Shown here: in pieces, positions 1-6,545 of the stretch
Layout of the letters: each line of letters opens with the position of its first letter
Position numbering within the stretch: the stretch's first letter is position 1
NCBI GenBank assembly: GCA_025966355.1
Contig: JAICWZ010000036.1
Location: 1 to 9,891, forward strand
From: Thermomicrobiaceae bacterium
GTDB lineage: Bacteria; Chloroflexota; Chloroflexia; Thermomicrobiales; Thermomicrobiaceae
Direction of reading: 5' to 3'
Length of the DNA stretch: 9,891 bases
Notes under the pieces: model-generated
The model's input: the letters and a program-made list of their open reading frames with translations, nothing else
What the model was told of the DNA's origin: nothing
The model's database searches: none
Position numbers and translations under genes: made by a program

Positions 1-849
1 ACCTGGTTCGCCGATCACTTCGCCATCGATCTGGCGAACAACTGCGTGGCGCAGGTCAACTGCGATTCGCCCGGCTGCCGCTGGGTCAACACCTATAACG
101 AACTGACGGCGATGAGCGAGACGGAGCCGTTTGTCGACACGGTCATTCGCGAGACGACCGGCATCACGCCGCAAACCGAGCGGCCGGTGCGCGCCGGCGA
201 TTACTCGTTCAATGGAATCGGCATCACCTCGTTCTACATGCTCAGCTCGACGATGTCGCAGGAGCTGCGCGACGAGAAGGGCTACTACCCGGTCGGTGGC
301 GGCGGCGCCAACATCCAGTGGCACACCGAAGACGACCTGATGGACATCGCCGACAAGGACAATCTGCTGCGCGATATGCGTATGTACGGCGCGTCGCTGC
401 TCCGCACAATCAACGCACCGCTGCATCCGTTCGACTGGACCTGCACCACCGCCGATTTCCGCGCGACGCTGGCGAAGTATCAGGACGCGACCGGCGATCA
501 GTTCGATTTCGCCCCGGCGCGCGCCGCGCTCGACGCGCTGGAGGAGTCGCTGCAGACGCTCTACGCGGGCACGCCGAGCGGTGCGGCCGCCGACCGTTTC
601 AACTTCGCCCAGCGGCGGCTGGCGCGCATTCTCGTGCCGGTCAACTTTAGCCGGATGGAGCCGTTCTTCCACGATCCGGCGCTCAACGTGCCGCCGCTGC
701 CCGATCTGGCATCGGCGCTCTCGATGCCGTCCGCCAAGAACGACGTGGCGCGGCGCGGTGTTCTGAAAGCGCACCTGACGCGCGGCCAGAATCGCCTCGT
801 CTGGGCGCTGCAGAACGCTCGTGAGGTCGTCGAGGCCGCGATCGCCTGA
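1..849 (+). CDS. M28-family zinc metallopeptidase, C-terminal part (5' end outside window)
   Basis: The reading frame is open from base 1 to a TGA at 847-849, giving 282 visible residues, so the gene starts upstream. An internal GTG at 46 lies inside conserved sequence and is not the likely start. The fragment resembles the second half of the M28 catalytic domain. NCDSPG, with Asp22 of the fragment, matches the Asp zinc ligand that follows the central strand. WHTEDD, with His108, matches the last His zinc ligand. Between them, GDYSFNGIGITSFY resembles the loop that usually precedes that His. Residues from about 130 to 282 are helical and may be a dimerisation-type extension. M28 enzymes are aminopeptidases or carboxypeptidases; the substrate cannot be told here. 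The other zinc ligands and any signal peptide lie outside the window. The gene runs convergently into the collagen-like gene, with a hairpin between them. Confidence 0.82.
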   Translation, partial: TWFADHFAIDLANNCVAQVNCDSPGCRWVNTYNELTAMSETEPFVDTVIRETTGITPQTERPVRAGDYSFNGIGITSFYMLSSTMSQELRDEKGYYPVGGGGANIQWHTEDDLMDIADKDNLLRDMRMYGASLLRTINAPLHPFDWTCTTADFRATLAKYQDATGDQFDFAPARAALDALEESLQTLYAGTPSGAAADRFNFAQRRLARILVPVNFSRMEPFFHDPALNVPPLPDLASALSMPSAKNDVARRGVLKAHLTRGQNRLVWALQNAREVVEAAIA

Positions 850-875
850 CTCGGATCGTTCGGCTGAGATGAAAC

Positions 876-903
876 AGCGCCCACCGGTTCATCGGTGGGC
901 GCT
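876..903. terminator. Perfect hairpin between convergent genes, likely bidirectional terminator
   Basis: Arms 876-886 and 893-903 are perfectly complementary (11 bp, core GCGCCCACCG) around a 6-nt loop. The hairpin lies 26 bases after the peptidase stop and 21 bases before the stop of the minus-strand collagen-like gene. The plus-strand exit reads TTCGTTCC and the minus-strand exit reads TGTTTC. Both are modestly T-rich rather than full U-tracts. Confidence 0.75.
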
Positions 904-924
904 TCGTTCCGCGAGGAGCGGTCG

Positions 925-1845
925 TCAGGGCGCCGCCGATCCCACCTGCTCGATGATGATCGACGCGTTGATTGGTCCCACATTGAGCAGTGTCACGGTG
1001 CTGGGCGTGACCGCCATCAGTTGGATGGTGTCGCCGGCCGCTACGGAGAGGAGCGTCTGCCCGTGCAGTTCGTTCCCCGTCGTTCGGAATTCCGCGTCCT
1101 GCACGAGTGCTCCGTTGAGAAGAACGTCGAACTGGTATCCGGTGGTTGCCGCGTAGACGTCGAAGGTGATCTTGTAGACGCCCCGGGTGGCAATCGTGAT
1201 GAACGGCAGGCCCGGTGCATACACGATGCCGCTCGACAGCAGTTGATTCGTATCGAAATTGAGCATCTCACCGTTTGCCACGACCTGTTCGCCGACGTTG
1301 ACGAGGCTCGCGTATTCCGCCTGATTCGTGTTGGCTGGGCCAGTGGGGCCACTCGGCCCCGACGGGCCGGTGTCACCGGTCGGCCCGTCCGCTCCGGTCG
1401 GCCCCGGTCTACCAGCCGCTCCGGTCGGACCAACGTCACCGGCCGGGCCGGTTGCTCCAGCGATGCCGGCTGGCCCCGTCGCTCCATCCATGCCCGCTGC
1501 GCCTGTCGCTCCGCTTGGACCAGCCAGGCCGGATGGGCCGGTCGCGCCGGTGGCGCCCGCCACACCGTTGGCGTTCCAACTGATCGGCGTTTCGAAGCGA
1601 TTGCAATTCTGGCCTCGTTCGGTATCGATCATCCGAATCGAGCCGGCATTGGGAAGCGGCAGGTTCCCGCTCTGCATGCAGGCATGGTAGACCTGATTTT
1701 GATCGGGGATGCTGGCGAAGGCGTTGGCGGCGAGCGCGAGCAGCAGGATACTCGCGGTGGCTGCTGCCAGCAGCAGGCGACGCCGAGCGCGGCTCAGCGT
1801 GCGCCGAGACCAACGGCTCTCGCGGCCAGCGGGCCGTGCGTTCAT
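925..1845 (-). CDS. Secreted collagen-like protein with BclA-like C-terminal domain (paralogue A)
   Basis: The 306-residue protein starts at the ATG at 1845, which has a strong GGAGGAGG ribosome site. The frame stays open far upstream, but that extension is antisense to the racemase and is rejected. Residues 1-23 are Arg-rich and 24-44 are hydrophobic, ending in AFA before Ser45: a long signal peptide or anchor. Residues 45-93 form a head starting SIPDQ, with Cys56 and Cys81 and ending ETPISW; similar two-cysteine heads precede collagen repeats in other bacteria. Residues 94-171 are 26 uninterrupted Gly-X-Y triplets rich in GAT, GPA, GPS and GPT. Residues 172-306 are beta-rich, with [31 protein letters not shown] and a final ASIIIEQVG. 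This pattern resembles the TNF/C1q-like tip of Bacillus BclA. It is probably a trimeric stalked surface protein. Paralogue B (2823-3998) has a longer stalk. Confidence 0.88.
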   Translation of the reverse strand: MNARPAGRESRWSRRTLSRARRRLLLAAATASILLLALAANAFASIPDQNQVYHACMQSGNLPLPNAGSIRMIDTERGQNCNRFETPISWNANGVAGATGATGPSGLAGPSGATGAAGMDGATGPAGIAGATGPAGDVGPTGAAGRPGPTGADGPTGDTGPSGPSGPTGPANTNQAEYASLVNVGEQVVANGEMLNFDTNQLLSSGIVYAPGLPFITIATRGVYKITFDVYAATTGYQFDVLLNGALVQDAEFRTTGNELHGQTLLSVAAGDTIQLMAVTPSTVTLLNVGPINASIIIEQVGSAAP

Positions 1846-1851
1846 CAAGAT

Positions 1852-1860
1852 TCCTCCTCC
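1852..1860 (-). promoter_or_regulatory. Ribosome binding site fixing the start of collagen-like gene A
   Basis: On the minus strand the bases read GGAGGAGGA, six bases before the ATG at 1845. This is nearly a full anti-Shine-Dalgarno match. It decides the start, because the frame is otherwise open without a stop to about 2322. Confidence 0.8.
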
Positions 1861-1927
1861 GTATTCAGTATGCCCGAGGGTATCGTTCGTACGCAGCATC
1901 ATAGCATAGAGGGGAGCGCCGAACGTC

Positions 1928-1975
1928 CCGAGCCGACCGGCTCGGCCAGCCCGCGTGTCGCGCGGTCGTGCGACA
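1928..1975. promoter_or_regulatory. Two near-perfect palindromes in the collagen A / racemase divergent intergenic region
   Basis: The first palindrome, 1928-1945, has arms CCGAGCCG and CGGCTCGG around two bases. The second, 1956-1975, has 9-base arms TGTCGCGCG and CGTGCGACA around two bases, with one non-identical pair. Both lie in the 171-bp region between divergent start codons. The second ends 41 bases before the racemase ATG. They could be operator sites or RNA hairpins in a leader. Minus-strand TATGAT/TATGCT (1898-1908) and plus-strand GACAAT (1972-1977) are possible -10 boxes, but neither has a clear -35 box. Confidence 0.4.
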
Positions 1976-2016
1976 ATAGAGGCAGGTGCGACGTGTTTCA
2001 GGAAGGAGCGGGGAAG

Positions 2017-2718
2017 ATGCGGATTTGCTATGTTGGGCCGACTAGCCGCCAGGCGGCGTTGCAGGCGTTTGTCAGTCCGGGTGTGGAACTGGTGGCGCGG
2101 CGGGCGAGCGGTGGGCCGCCGAGCATCGAGTCGATGTACGACGAATATCTTTCGGTGCCGGGCATCATGGAGCTGGCGATGGAGTTGGAGCGCGAGGGCT
2201 TCGACGCCATCGTGCCGGGCTGCTTCGGCGATCCGGGGCTCGACGCCCTGCGCGAGGTCGTCGATATCCCGGTTGTTGGGCCGGGCGCGACGGCGATGCT
2301 GGTGGCCGCCAATCTCGGGCATCGTTTCAGCGTCGTGACGGTGCTGGAGAACGTCGTGCGGCCGTTAGAGAATCTGGCGCTTATCACCGGTGTGGCCGCC
2401 AAACTCGCGTCGGTGCGCCAGATCGGTATCCCGGTGCTGGAGCTGAACAACGACCTCGACGCGACCTTCAGCCGGTTAATTGACGTGAGCCGCGAGACGA
2501 TTGAGCAGGATCGCGCCGATGTGCTGGTGCTCGGCTGCGGCACGCTTTCGTTCCGCTCAGCCGAGCTGCAAGCCGCCGTCGGCGTGCCGGTCGTCAATCC
2601 GCTGCAGGTAGCGCTGCGCACCGCCGAGATGCTCGTCGCCTGCGGCTTATCGCACAGCAAGCGATCGTATCCCGTGCCGCCGAAGATGGCGCCGCAGCCC
2701 GCATCGATGGCGGACTGA
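2017..2718 (+). CDS. Asp/Glu/hydantoin racemase-family protein
   Basis: The 233-residue protein starts at the ATG at 2017, eight bases after GGAAGGAG (2001-2008). Length and motifs fit the Asp/Glu racemase superfamily, closest to the hydantoin racemase branch. [15 protein letters not shown] carries Cys69 and VLGCGTLSF carries Cys174. These are the two facing cysteines that family enzymes use for cofactor-independent proton abstraction and return. [11 protein letters not shown] and HRFSVVTVL in the middle, and [15 protein letters not shown] near the end, are also family-like. The N-terminus reads [10 protein letters not shown], where hydantoin racemases commonly have a (V/I)NPNT motif, so the substrate may differ. 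No hydantoinase or carbamoylase gene is adjacent, so the hydantoin function is not supported by context. It is likely a soluble cytoplasmic enzyme in a single-gene unit, flanked by palindromes upstream and a strong hairpin downstream. Confidence 0.85.
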   Translation: MRICYVGPTSRQAALQAFVSPGVELVARRASGGPPSIESMYDEYLSVPGIMELAMELEREGFDAIVPGCFGDPGLDALREVVDIPVVGPGATAMLVAANLGHRFSVVTVLENVVRPLENLALITGVAAKLASVRQIGIPVLELNNDLDATFSRLIDVSRETIEQDRADVLVLGCGTLSFRSAELQAAVGVPVVNPLQVALRTAEMLVACGLSHSKRSYPVPPKMAPQPASMAD

Positions 2719-2746
2719 CGATCGAGCGCGATTGCTGTCGAAAATG

Positions 2747-2780
2747 CCAACGCCCGGCAGCGTCTGCTGCCGGGCGTTGG
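2747..2780. terminator. Strong hairpin between racemase and collagen-like gene B
   Basis: Perfect 15-bp stem (2747-2761 with 2766-2780, core CGCCCGGCAGC) and a 4-nt GTCT loop. It lies between two convergent genes, 28 bases after the racemase stop and 42 bases before the collagen B stop. The minus-strand exit reads CATTTTCG, which is T-rich. The plus-strand exit is not T-rich. It probably serves both genes and fits the minus-strand transcript best. Confidence 0.85.
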
Positions 2781-2822
2781 ATGTGAGGCGGCTGGGTGCT
2801 CTGAGTCTCGCGCTCCCTGCCG

Positions 2823-3998
2823 CTAGTTCCCCATCTTCTCAATGAGCAACGATGAGTTGACGTTGGGCGGGGTGGATGACACGTTGGTGATGAGCGGCGA
2901 TGTGTTGACGACGGTGAGCACGTCACCTGCGGCAACCGTGATCATCGCCTCTCCGGTCACGCCGACGCCGGACGTCGTCGAGCTGTACTGCGTTCCGGGC
3001 ACCGCTACGCCGTTGAGATAGATGGCCAGCGATGTCGTGGATGACAGCAGAGACCCGCTCATCGAATATGTGACCTTGTACGTCCCTGCTTCCGCAAACG
3101 TGACCGTGCTCGTTCCGGGCACGTGGAGGATGCCGGGCGACATCGGACCATTCGTATCGAACGTGATGGGACTGAGCAGCAAGGGCGCTTGAATCCCAAC
3201 GTTATAGATGTACGCATACTGGGAAATGCCGCCCGCGGGGCCGGTGTCACCAGTGGCGCCGGTCGCTCCAGCTGGACCCGTCGCCCCAACAGCACCATCG
3301 GCACCCGGAAGGCCGTTAAGACCATCCGCGCCGGCTGGCCCTGCCGGTCCGGTGGCTCCCATTGGGCCGACCGCGCCAGTCACGCCGGTCGCGCCGACGG
3401 CGCCTGGTAGACCATCAAGACCGTTCGCACCGGCTGGCCCCGCTGGGCCGGTGGCTCCCATTGGTCCGGTGTCTCCGGCTGGCCCGGTGGCACCAACGGC
3501 GCCCGGAAGTCCGTTAAGACCGTTCGCACCGGCTGGTCCCACCGCACCGGTGGCTCCGGTTGGGCCCATCGCGCCGACCGCACCGGCTGGTCCGGTCGGT
3601 CCGCTCTCCCCAGTGATGCCCTGCGGGCCGGTCGGTCCCGACGCACCATCGAGCCCCGCCGCGCCGGTCGCGCCGATTGGTCCGGTCGCTCCCGTGACAC
3701 CGGTCGGGCCGGATACGCCGTTTTCGGACCAGGTAACCGGTGTTTCGTACCGATTGCATTGTTCGCCGCGTGAGGTGTCGATGAGCCGCAGGCTGCCTTT
3801 GGTGGGAAGGGGAATATTCCCGGATACGACGCAGCCATGGAAGACATCGGATTGATCCGGGATGCTGGCAAATGCGTTCGTGGCCAGCGCCAGGATCAGG
3901 ACGCTCGCGACTGCGGCGGCGCGGAATGCGCGTCGTCGCGCGAGTCGCAAGCACGTCGCTCTCCAGCGGCTTGACGACGCGGCTGGTCGGCTTTCCAT
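2823..3998 (-). CDS. Secreted collagen-like protein with BclA-like C-terminal domain (paralogue B)
   Basis: The 391-residue protein starts at the ATG at 3998, with AAGGAGAAGGG (4002-4012) correctly spaced upstream. Residues 1-28 are basic and 29-44 hydrophobic, ending AFA before Ser45. The head, residues 45-93, has Cys56 and Cys81 and is identical to paralogue A at 30 of 49 positions by hand count, without gaps. Residues 94-255 are 54 uninterrupted Gly-X-Y triplets, mostly GAT, GPA, GAV and GLP, including three tandem 33-residue units (154-252). Residues 256-391 form a beta-rich tip: [67 protein letters not shown]. These match the order of motifs in the Bacillus BclA C-terminal jelly roll. 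The protein is expected to trimerise and to project from the cell surface. Attachment mode (uncleaved signal, disulfide through the head, or release) is not visible. Confidence 0.9.
   Translation of the reverse strand: MESRPAASSSRWRATCLRLARRRAFRAAAVASVLILALATNAFASIPDQSDVFHGCVVSGNIPLPTKGSLRLIDTSRGEQCNRYETPVTWSENGVSGPTGVTGATGPIGATGAAGLDGASGPTGPQGITGESGPTGPAGAVGAMGPTGATGAVGPAGANGLNGLPGAVGATGPAGDTGPMGATGPAGPAGANGLDGLPGAVGATGVTGAVGPMGATGPAGPAGADGLNGLPGADGAVGATGPAGATGATGDTGPAGGISQYAYIYNVGIQAPLLLSPITFDTNGPMSPGILHVPGTSTVTFAEAGTYKVTYSMSGSLLSSTTSLAIYLNGVAVPGTQYSSTTSGVGVTGEAMITVAAGDVLTVVNTSPLITNVSSTPPNVNSSLLIEKMGN
3243..3539 (-). repeat. Three tandem 99-bp units within the collagen stalk of paralogue B
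   Basis: Units at 3441-3539, 3342-3440 and 3243-3341 each encode 11 Gly-X-Y triplets. Each begins [13 protein letters not shown] or a close variant ([18 protein letters not shown]). The first two align without gaps over the whole unit. The third diverges after GLPGAD. The period is a multiple of nine bases, so copy-number change would keep both the frame and the Gly-X-Y phase. Paralogue A lacks this higher-order repeat. Confidence 0.85.
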
Positions 3999-4352
3999 AA
4001 ACCCTTCTCCTTCGTGATCGGACGATCTGCTTCGCGCTGCCGAGGGGCGTCACCATTGACGCGCCGTCGTGCGATGGGGCACGAATATGCTGATTCGCCT
4101 CTTCCAACTGGTCGCACCGGTACGCGGAATCGCCGCCGTTCCCATTCGCGGCATAACCCAAAGCCGACCCTTCATCGCTCCTCACTGACGAAGCGGTCAT
4201 GCGTCTCTGTTCGGTTCAGAGTCGTACGCTATCGCGCCGGAAGGCTGGACCAACCAGAACCCCTGGCCAGTCTAGCAAGAGAGATTAGCCTCGGGAATAG
4301 CCCTTCGGTATCGAGCGCAGGGTGGACTTGTGTGGATGGGGCCGGAACGGCG
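3999..4352. other. Non-coding gap between collagen-like gene B and the CDF transporter gene
   Basis: This 354-bp stretch holds the upstream region of collagen gene B and the 3' flank of the CDF gene. Open frames crossing it are extensions of shadows of the neighbouring genes. I see the ribosome site of gene B (4002-4012) and a 6-bp inverted repeat GCGTCA/TGACGC (4047-4062) about 50 bases upstream of its start. A minus-strand pair TTGGTC and TAGCGT with 16-base spacing (about 4231-4258) is a weak promoter candidate. I find no strong terminator for the CDF gene. Confidence 0.5.
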
Positions 4353-5333
4353 TCAGCGCTCCTCGGGATTGTAGCCGCGTTCCGGGCGGAGGTGCGTCGG
4401 ATCGGCCGGTTCGATGTGCACGGTGACATCGGCCGTCTCACCAAGTTCGGCCTCGATGCTGGCGGCGACGTCGCTGGCGATATCGTGCGCTTGATCGACG
4501 TGCATTGCCGGATCGACCTGAATATGCAGATCGACCCAGATCATCCCCTCGCCACCGCGTGTGCGGATGTTGTGAATACCGCGTACGCCGGCGACGGAGC
4601 GGGCCGCCTGTTCGATCTGCTCGGTCGAGGCGACCGCTTCATCAGACAGCGACAGCGCCGCCTCGCGCACGATTTTCCAGGCGCTCCAGGCGATTACGGC
4701 CGCGACGACCAGCGCCAGCACGACGTCGGCCCAGGTGAGGCCGAGGCCGACCGCGATCAGCCCGACGATCACCGAGAGCGTGACGAAGACGTCGCTGCCG
4801 GTATGCCGGGCATCGGCCAGCAGGATCGAGCTGGAGAGGCGGGCCGCCGCACGGCGTTCCCAGGTGGTGACACCAATATTGACGACCAGCGTGCTGAACA
4901 TCACGACGAAGCTGATCGCTGTCACCTCGGGGGTGACATCGTGGCGCAGCCGATCGATCGAACCCTGCACGATTTCGAAGAGCGTTAGCAGCATGAAGAG
5001 CGCGATCGCCAGCGAGGTCAGCGTCTCGAAACGACGATGGCCGTACGGATGATTGGGGTCGGGCGGTCGCGCGGCCACCGCCAGGCCGATCAGCCCGACG
5101 ACGTTCGAGGCGCCGTCGAGCAAGGAGTTGAGGCCGTCGGCCGTCATACTCAGGCTGTTGGTGTACAACCCGTAGCCGAGCTTGGCGACCGCGACGACAA
5201 CATTGAGCACCAGCACGCCGGCGAGCACACGCTGGATGTCGCGCGTCCGCTGCATTCGTGCGTTGCCGGGGCTGGCCTGCGTGGACGGTCGTGTCTGTGC
5301 GTTCTGCATGTCGTTTCGAAACTGAGTGGGCAA
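4353..5333 (-). CDS. Cation diffusion facilitator (CDF) family metal transporter
   Basis: The 326-residue protein has six predicted membrane segments (about 36-58, 62-87, 104-123, 138-155, 183-200, 202-221) and a cytosolic C-terminal dimerisation domain (about 235-311). CDF proteins export divalent metals such as Zn, Fe, Mn, Co or Ni in exchange for protons. TM5 carries HTGSD with His177 and Asp181, the usual HxxxD half of the transport site. TM2 reads NSLLD with Asn69 and Asp73, where D or H is usual in place of Asn69. The loop PNHPYGHRRFETL (His95, His99) is the family signature. His270, His283, His306 and Glu308 fall near the metal ligands of the YiiP C-terminal domain. I chose the TTG start at 5333 because GGTGAG lies six bases upstream. 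The ATG at 5309 is an alternative but lacks a ribosome site. It is divergent from the YihY gene. Confidence 0.9.
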   Translation of the reverse strand: MPTQFRNDMQNAQTRPSTQASPGNARMQRTRDIQRVLAGVLVLNVVVAVAKLGYGLYTNSLSMTADGLNSLLDGASNVVGLIGLAVAARPPDPNHPYGHRRFETLTSLAIALFMLLTLFEIVQGSIDRLRHDVTPEVTAISFVVMFSTLVVNIGVTTWERRAAARLSSSILLADARHTGSDVFVTLSVIVGLIAVGLGLTWADVVLALVVAAVIAWSAWKIVREAALSLSDEAVASTEQIEQAARSVAGVRGIHNIRTRGGEGMIWVDLHIQVDPAMHVDQAHDIASDVAASIEAELGETADVTVHIEPADPTHLRPERGYNPEER

Positions 5334-5339
5334 TGGACG

Positions 5340-5393
5340 CTCACCGATCTGGTGAGTTCTTTAACTGTAGTCCGGGTACCCGCACTTAGTCAC
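5340..5393 (-). promoter_or_regulatory. Candidate promoter and inverted repeat upstream of the CDF gene
   Basis: On the minus strand, GTGACT (5388-5393) and TACAGT (5364-5369) are separated by 18 bases, each matching four of six consensus positions. Downstream, 5340-5356 is an inverted repeat, CTCACC and GGTGAG around five bases. Its proximal arm is also the likely ribosome site of the TTG start. A repressor or RNA fold there could control translation or transcription of the metal exporter. The promoter call is weak. Confidence 0.3.
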
Positions 5394-5485
5394 GGGGAAA
5401 TCGAATGATTCGTCTTGACGAAACTCATGTACGGCAGGCATGGAAGAATAGAGCGAACAGCGGACGAACGATTGGGCCGATCGGT

Positions 5486-5490
5486 GGAGG
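5486..5490 (+). promoter_or_regulatory. Ribosome binding site supporting the GTG start of the YihY gene
   Basis: GGAGG, preceded by GGT, lies four bases before the GTG at 5495. It is stronger than the GGGGA (5394-5398) before the upstream in-frame ATG at 5405. A TTGACG element at 5415-5420, inside the longer frame, also suggests that translation starts later, though it has no good -10 box. Confidence 0.5.
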
Positions 5491-5494
5491 AAGT

Positions 5495-6400
5495 GTGTCT
5501 TTCGAGCGGCGCGTTAAACGAATGCGACGAATCTACGCACTCGACGTCCTCTATCGTGCGCTGTCGGATTTCAGCGAGCAGCGCGGCTCGGTCTACGCGG
5601 CGGCGATCTCCTACTACGCGGTCTTTTCGCTCGTTCCCATGCTCATCTTCGTCGCCGCACTCTTCGGCTTCGTCGCGCGGGGAACCGAGGTGCAGACGCG
5701 GGTGATCGGCGCGATTCTCAACCAGGTTCCGCCGAGCGCCGGCTATCGCGACGACATCCAGAACGTCGTTTCGATTTCGGCGGCGCAGGGCGGTTTGCTC
5801 ACCCTGTTGGGCTTCGTCGGCACGATTTGGACCGCCAGCAATCTCTTTACCGTGCTGCGCCGGGCGCTCAACCTCGCGTTCGATATCCCGAACGCGCGCT
5901 CGTACATCACCGGCCGGCTGGTCGACATGCTGAGCATCCTCGGCGTCGGGCTGCTGGTGCTGCTCTCGATTGGGGCGACGGCCGCGCTCGGCATCATTCG
6001 CGCGGTGTCGTCCGACATCTTCCATGGCTGGCTGGTCAACCTTGGCTGGGCCGTCGTCTTCTTTCTCCTGCCGTTCGTTCTTTCCTTCGGCGTCTTCATG
6101 ATGATCTACCGCGTCGTGCCGAACCGGCAGATCGACCGGCGCGATCGGACGATCGGTGCCATTCTGGCGGCGCTCGGCTTCGAATTGGTGAAAATCGGTT
6201 TCACGATCTACGTCGCCAACTTCGGCAGCTATCAGCGCGTCTACGGCGCGATCGGAGGTATTGTCGCCTTCCTCGTGTTCGTGCATCTCGAATCGACGAT
6301 CATCATCGTCTCCGCCGAGATTGCCGGAGAACTGGCCAATGACCGCGATCTCGCCGAAGCCGCCGCCCGCCGCCCGCGCCAGATCTGGCCGGTGGTGTAG
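5495..6400 (+). CDS. YihY/BrkB-family inner membrane protein
   Basis: From the GTG at 5495 the protein has 301 residues, close to the roughly 290 of E. coli YihY. An upstream ATG at 5405 would add 30 residues that look unlike the family. About six membrane segments are visible (36-62, 100-120, 144-169, 181-206, 219-240, 250-275). The first contains AAAISYYAVFSLVPMLIFVAALFG, matching the family signature in which a small-residue/Tyr-rich helix leads to SL.P. A second typical block is GTIWTASNLFTVLRRALNLAFD (about 109-130), and a third is YGAIGGIVAFLVFVHLEST (about 250-268). The family is sometimes called ribonuclease BN or virulence factor BrkB, but the RNase BN name is a historical misassignment and the function is unclear. 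It is divergent from the CDF gene and followed by a repeat hairpin at 6416-6477. Confidence 0.9.
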   Translation: MSFERRVKRMRRIYALDVLYRALSDFSEQRGSVYAAAISYYAVFSLVPMLIFVAALFGFVARGTEVQTRVIGAILNQVPPSAGYRDDIQNVVSISAAQGGLLTLLGFVGTIWTASNLFTVLRRALNLAFDIPNARSYITGRLVDMLSILGVGLLVLLSIGATAALGIIRAVSSDIFHGWLVNLGWAVVFFLLPFVLSFGVFMMIYRVVPNRQIDRRDRTIGAILAALGFELVKIGFTIYVANFGSYQRVYGAIGGIVAFLVFVHLESTIIIVSAEIAGELANDRDLAEAAARRPRQIWPVV

Positions 6401-6415
6401 GGGAGCGGACGATTG

Positions 6416-6477
6416 TCTCGCGCAGAGACGCAGAGACGCAGAGATTTCTAAATTAAGAACTCTGCGCCTCTGCGAGA
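6416..6477. repeat. GCAGAG-type repeat hairpin, REP-like element and possible terminator
   Basis: Three perfect tandem copies of CGCAGAGA occupy 6421-6444. Bases 6429-6443 pair with 6460-6474 (CTCTGCGCCTCTGCG) with one mismatch in 15. The loop is an AT-rich near-palindrome (TTCT...AGAA) that can add four more pairs. The left flank TCTCG and right flank CGAGA are also complementary. The structure lies 15 bases after the YihY stop, so it could end that transcript. Short palindromic elements of this sequence type are, from memory, scattered in several bacterial genomes; that is not verified here. Confidence 0.75.
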
Positions 6478-6510
6478 GAATGCCGTCTCCAAGGCCGGCA
6501 TCGCACAATG

Positions 6511-6539
6511 TTGACAGCGGATGCCGCGTTCGGTAGGAT
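6511..6539 (+). promoter_or_regulatory. Near-consensus sigma-70-type promoter
   Basis: An exact TTGACA (6511-6516) is followed after 17 bases by TAGGAT (6534-6539), which matches TATAAT at four of six. The start of transcription would be near 6546. The nearest convincing gene begins at 7062, so this predicts either a leader of about 515 nt or a separate short transcript. Confidence 0.55.
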
Positions 6540-6545
6540 CTTGCT

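Noticed and set aside
895..2016. Extension of the racemase frame upstream to 895
   Set aside because: It runs antisense through collagen gene A; family similarity and the ribosome site begin at 2017.
925..2322. Extended 465-codon version of collagen gene A
   Set aside because: The extra N-terminus is antisense to the racemase, and the ATG at 1845 has a near-perfect ribosome site followed directly by a signal peptide.
3208..3855. Long plus-strand open frame rich in GP, AP and VAP repeats opposite collagen gene B (and a similar one at 1328-1690 opposite gene A)
   Set aside because: It is the mirror of the Gly-X-Y coding repeats; GGN-CCN codons read antisense give Pro/Gly/Val/Ala strings. It has no start context of its own.
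4014..4988. 324-codon plus-strand frame opposite the CDF gene
   Set aside because: It has no membrane or family features, whereas the minus strand carries a complete CDF transporter.
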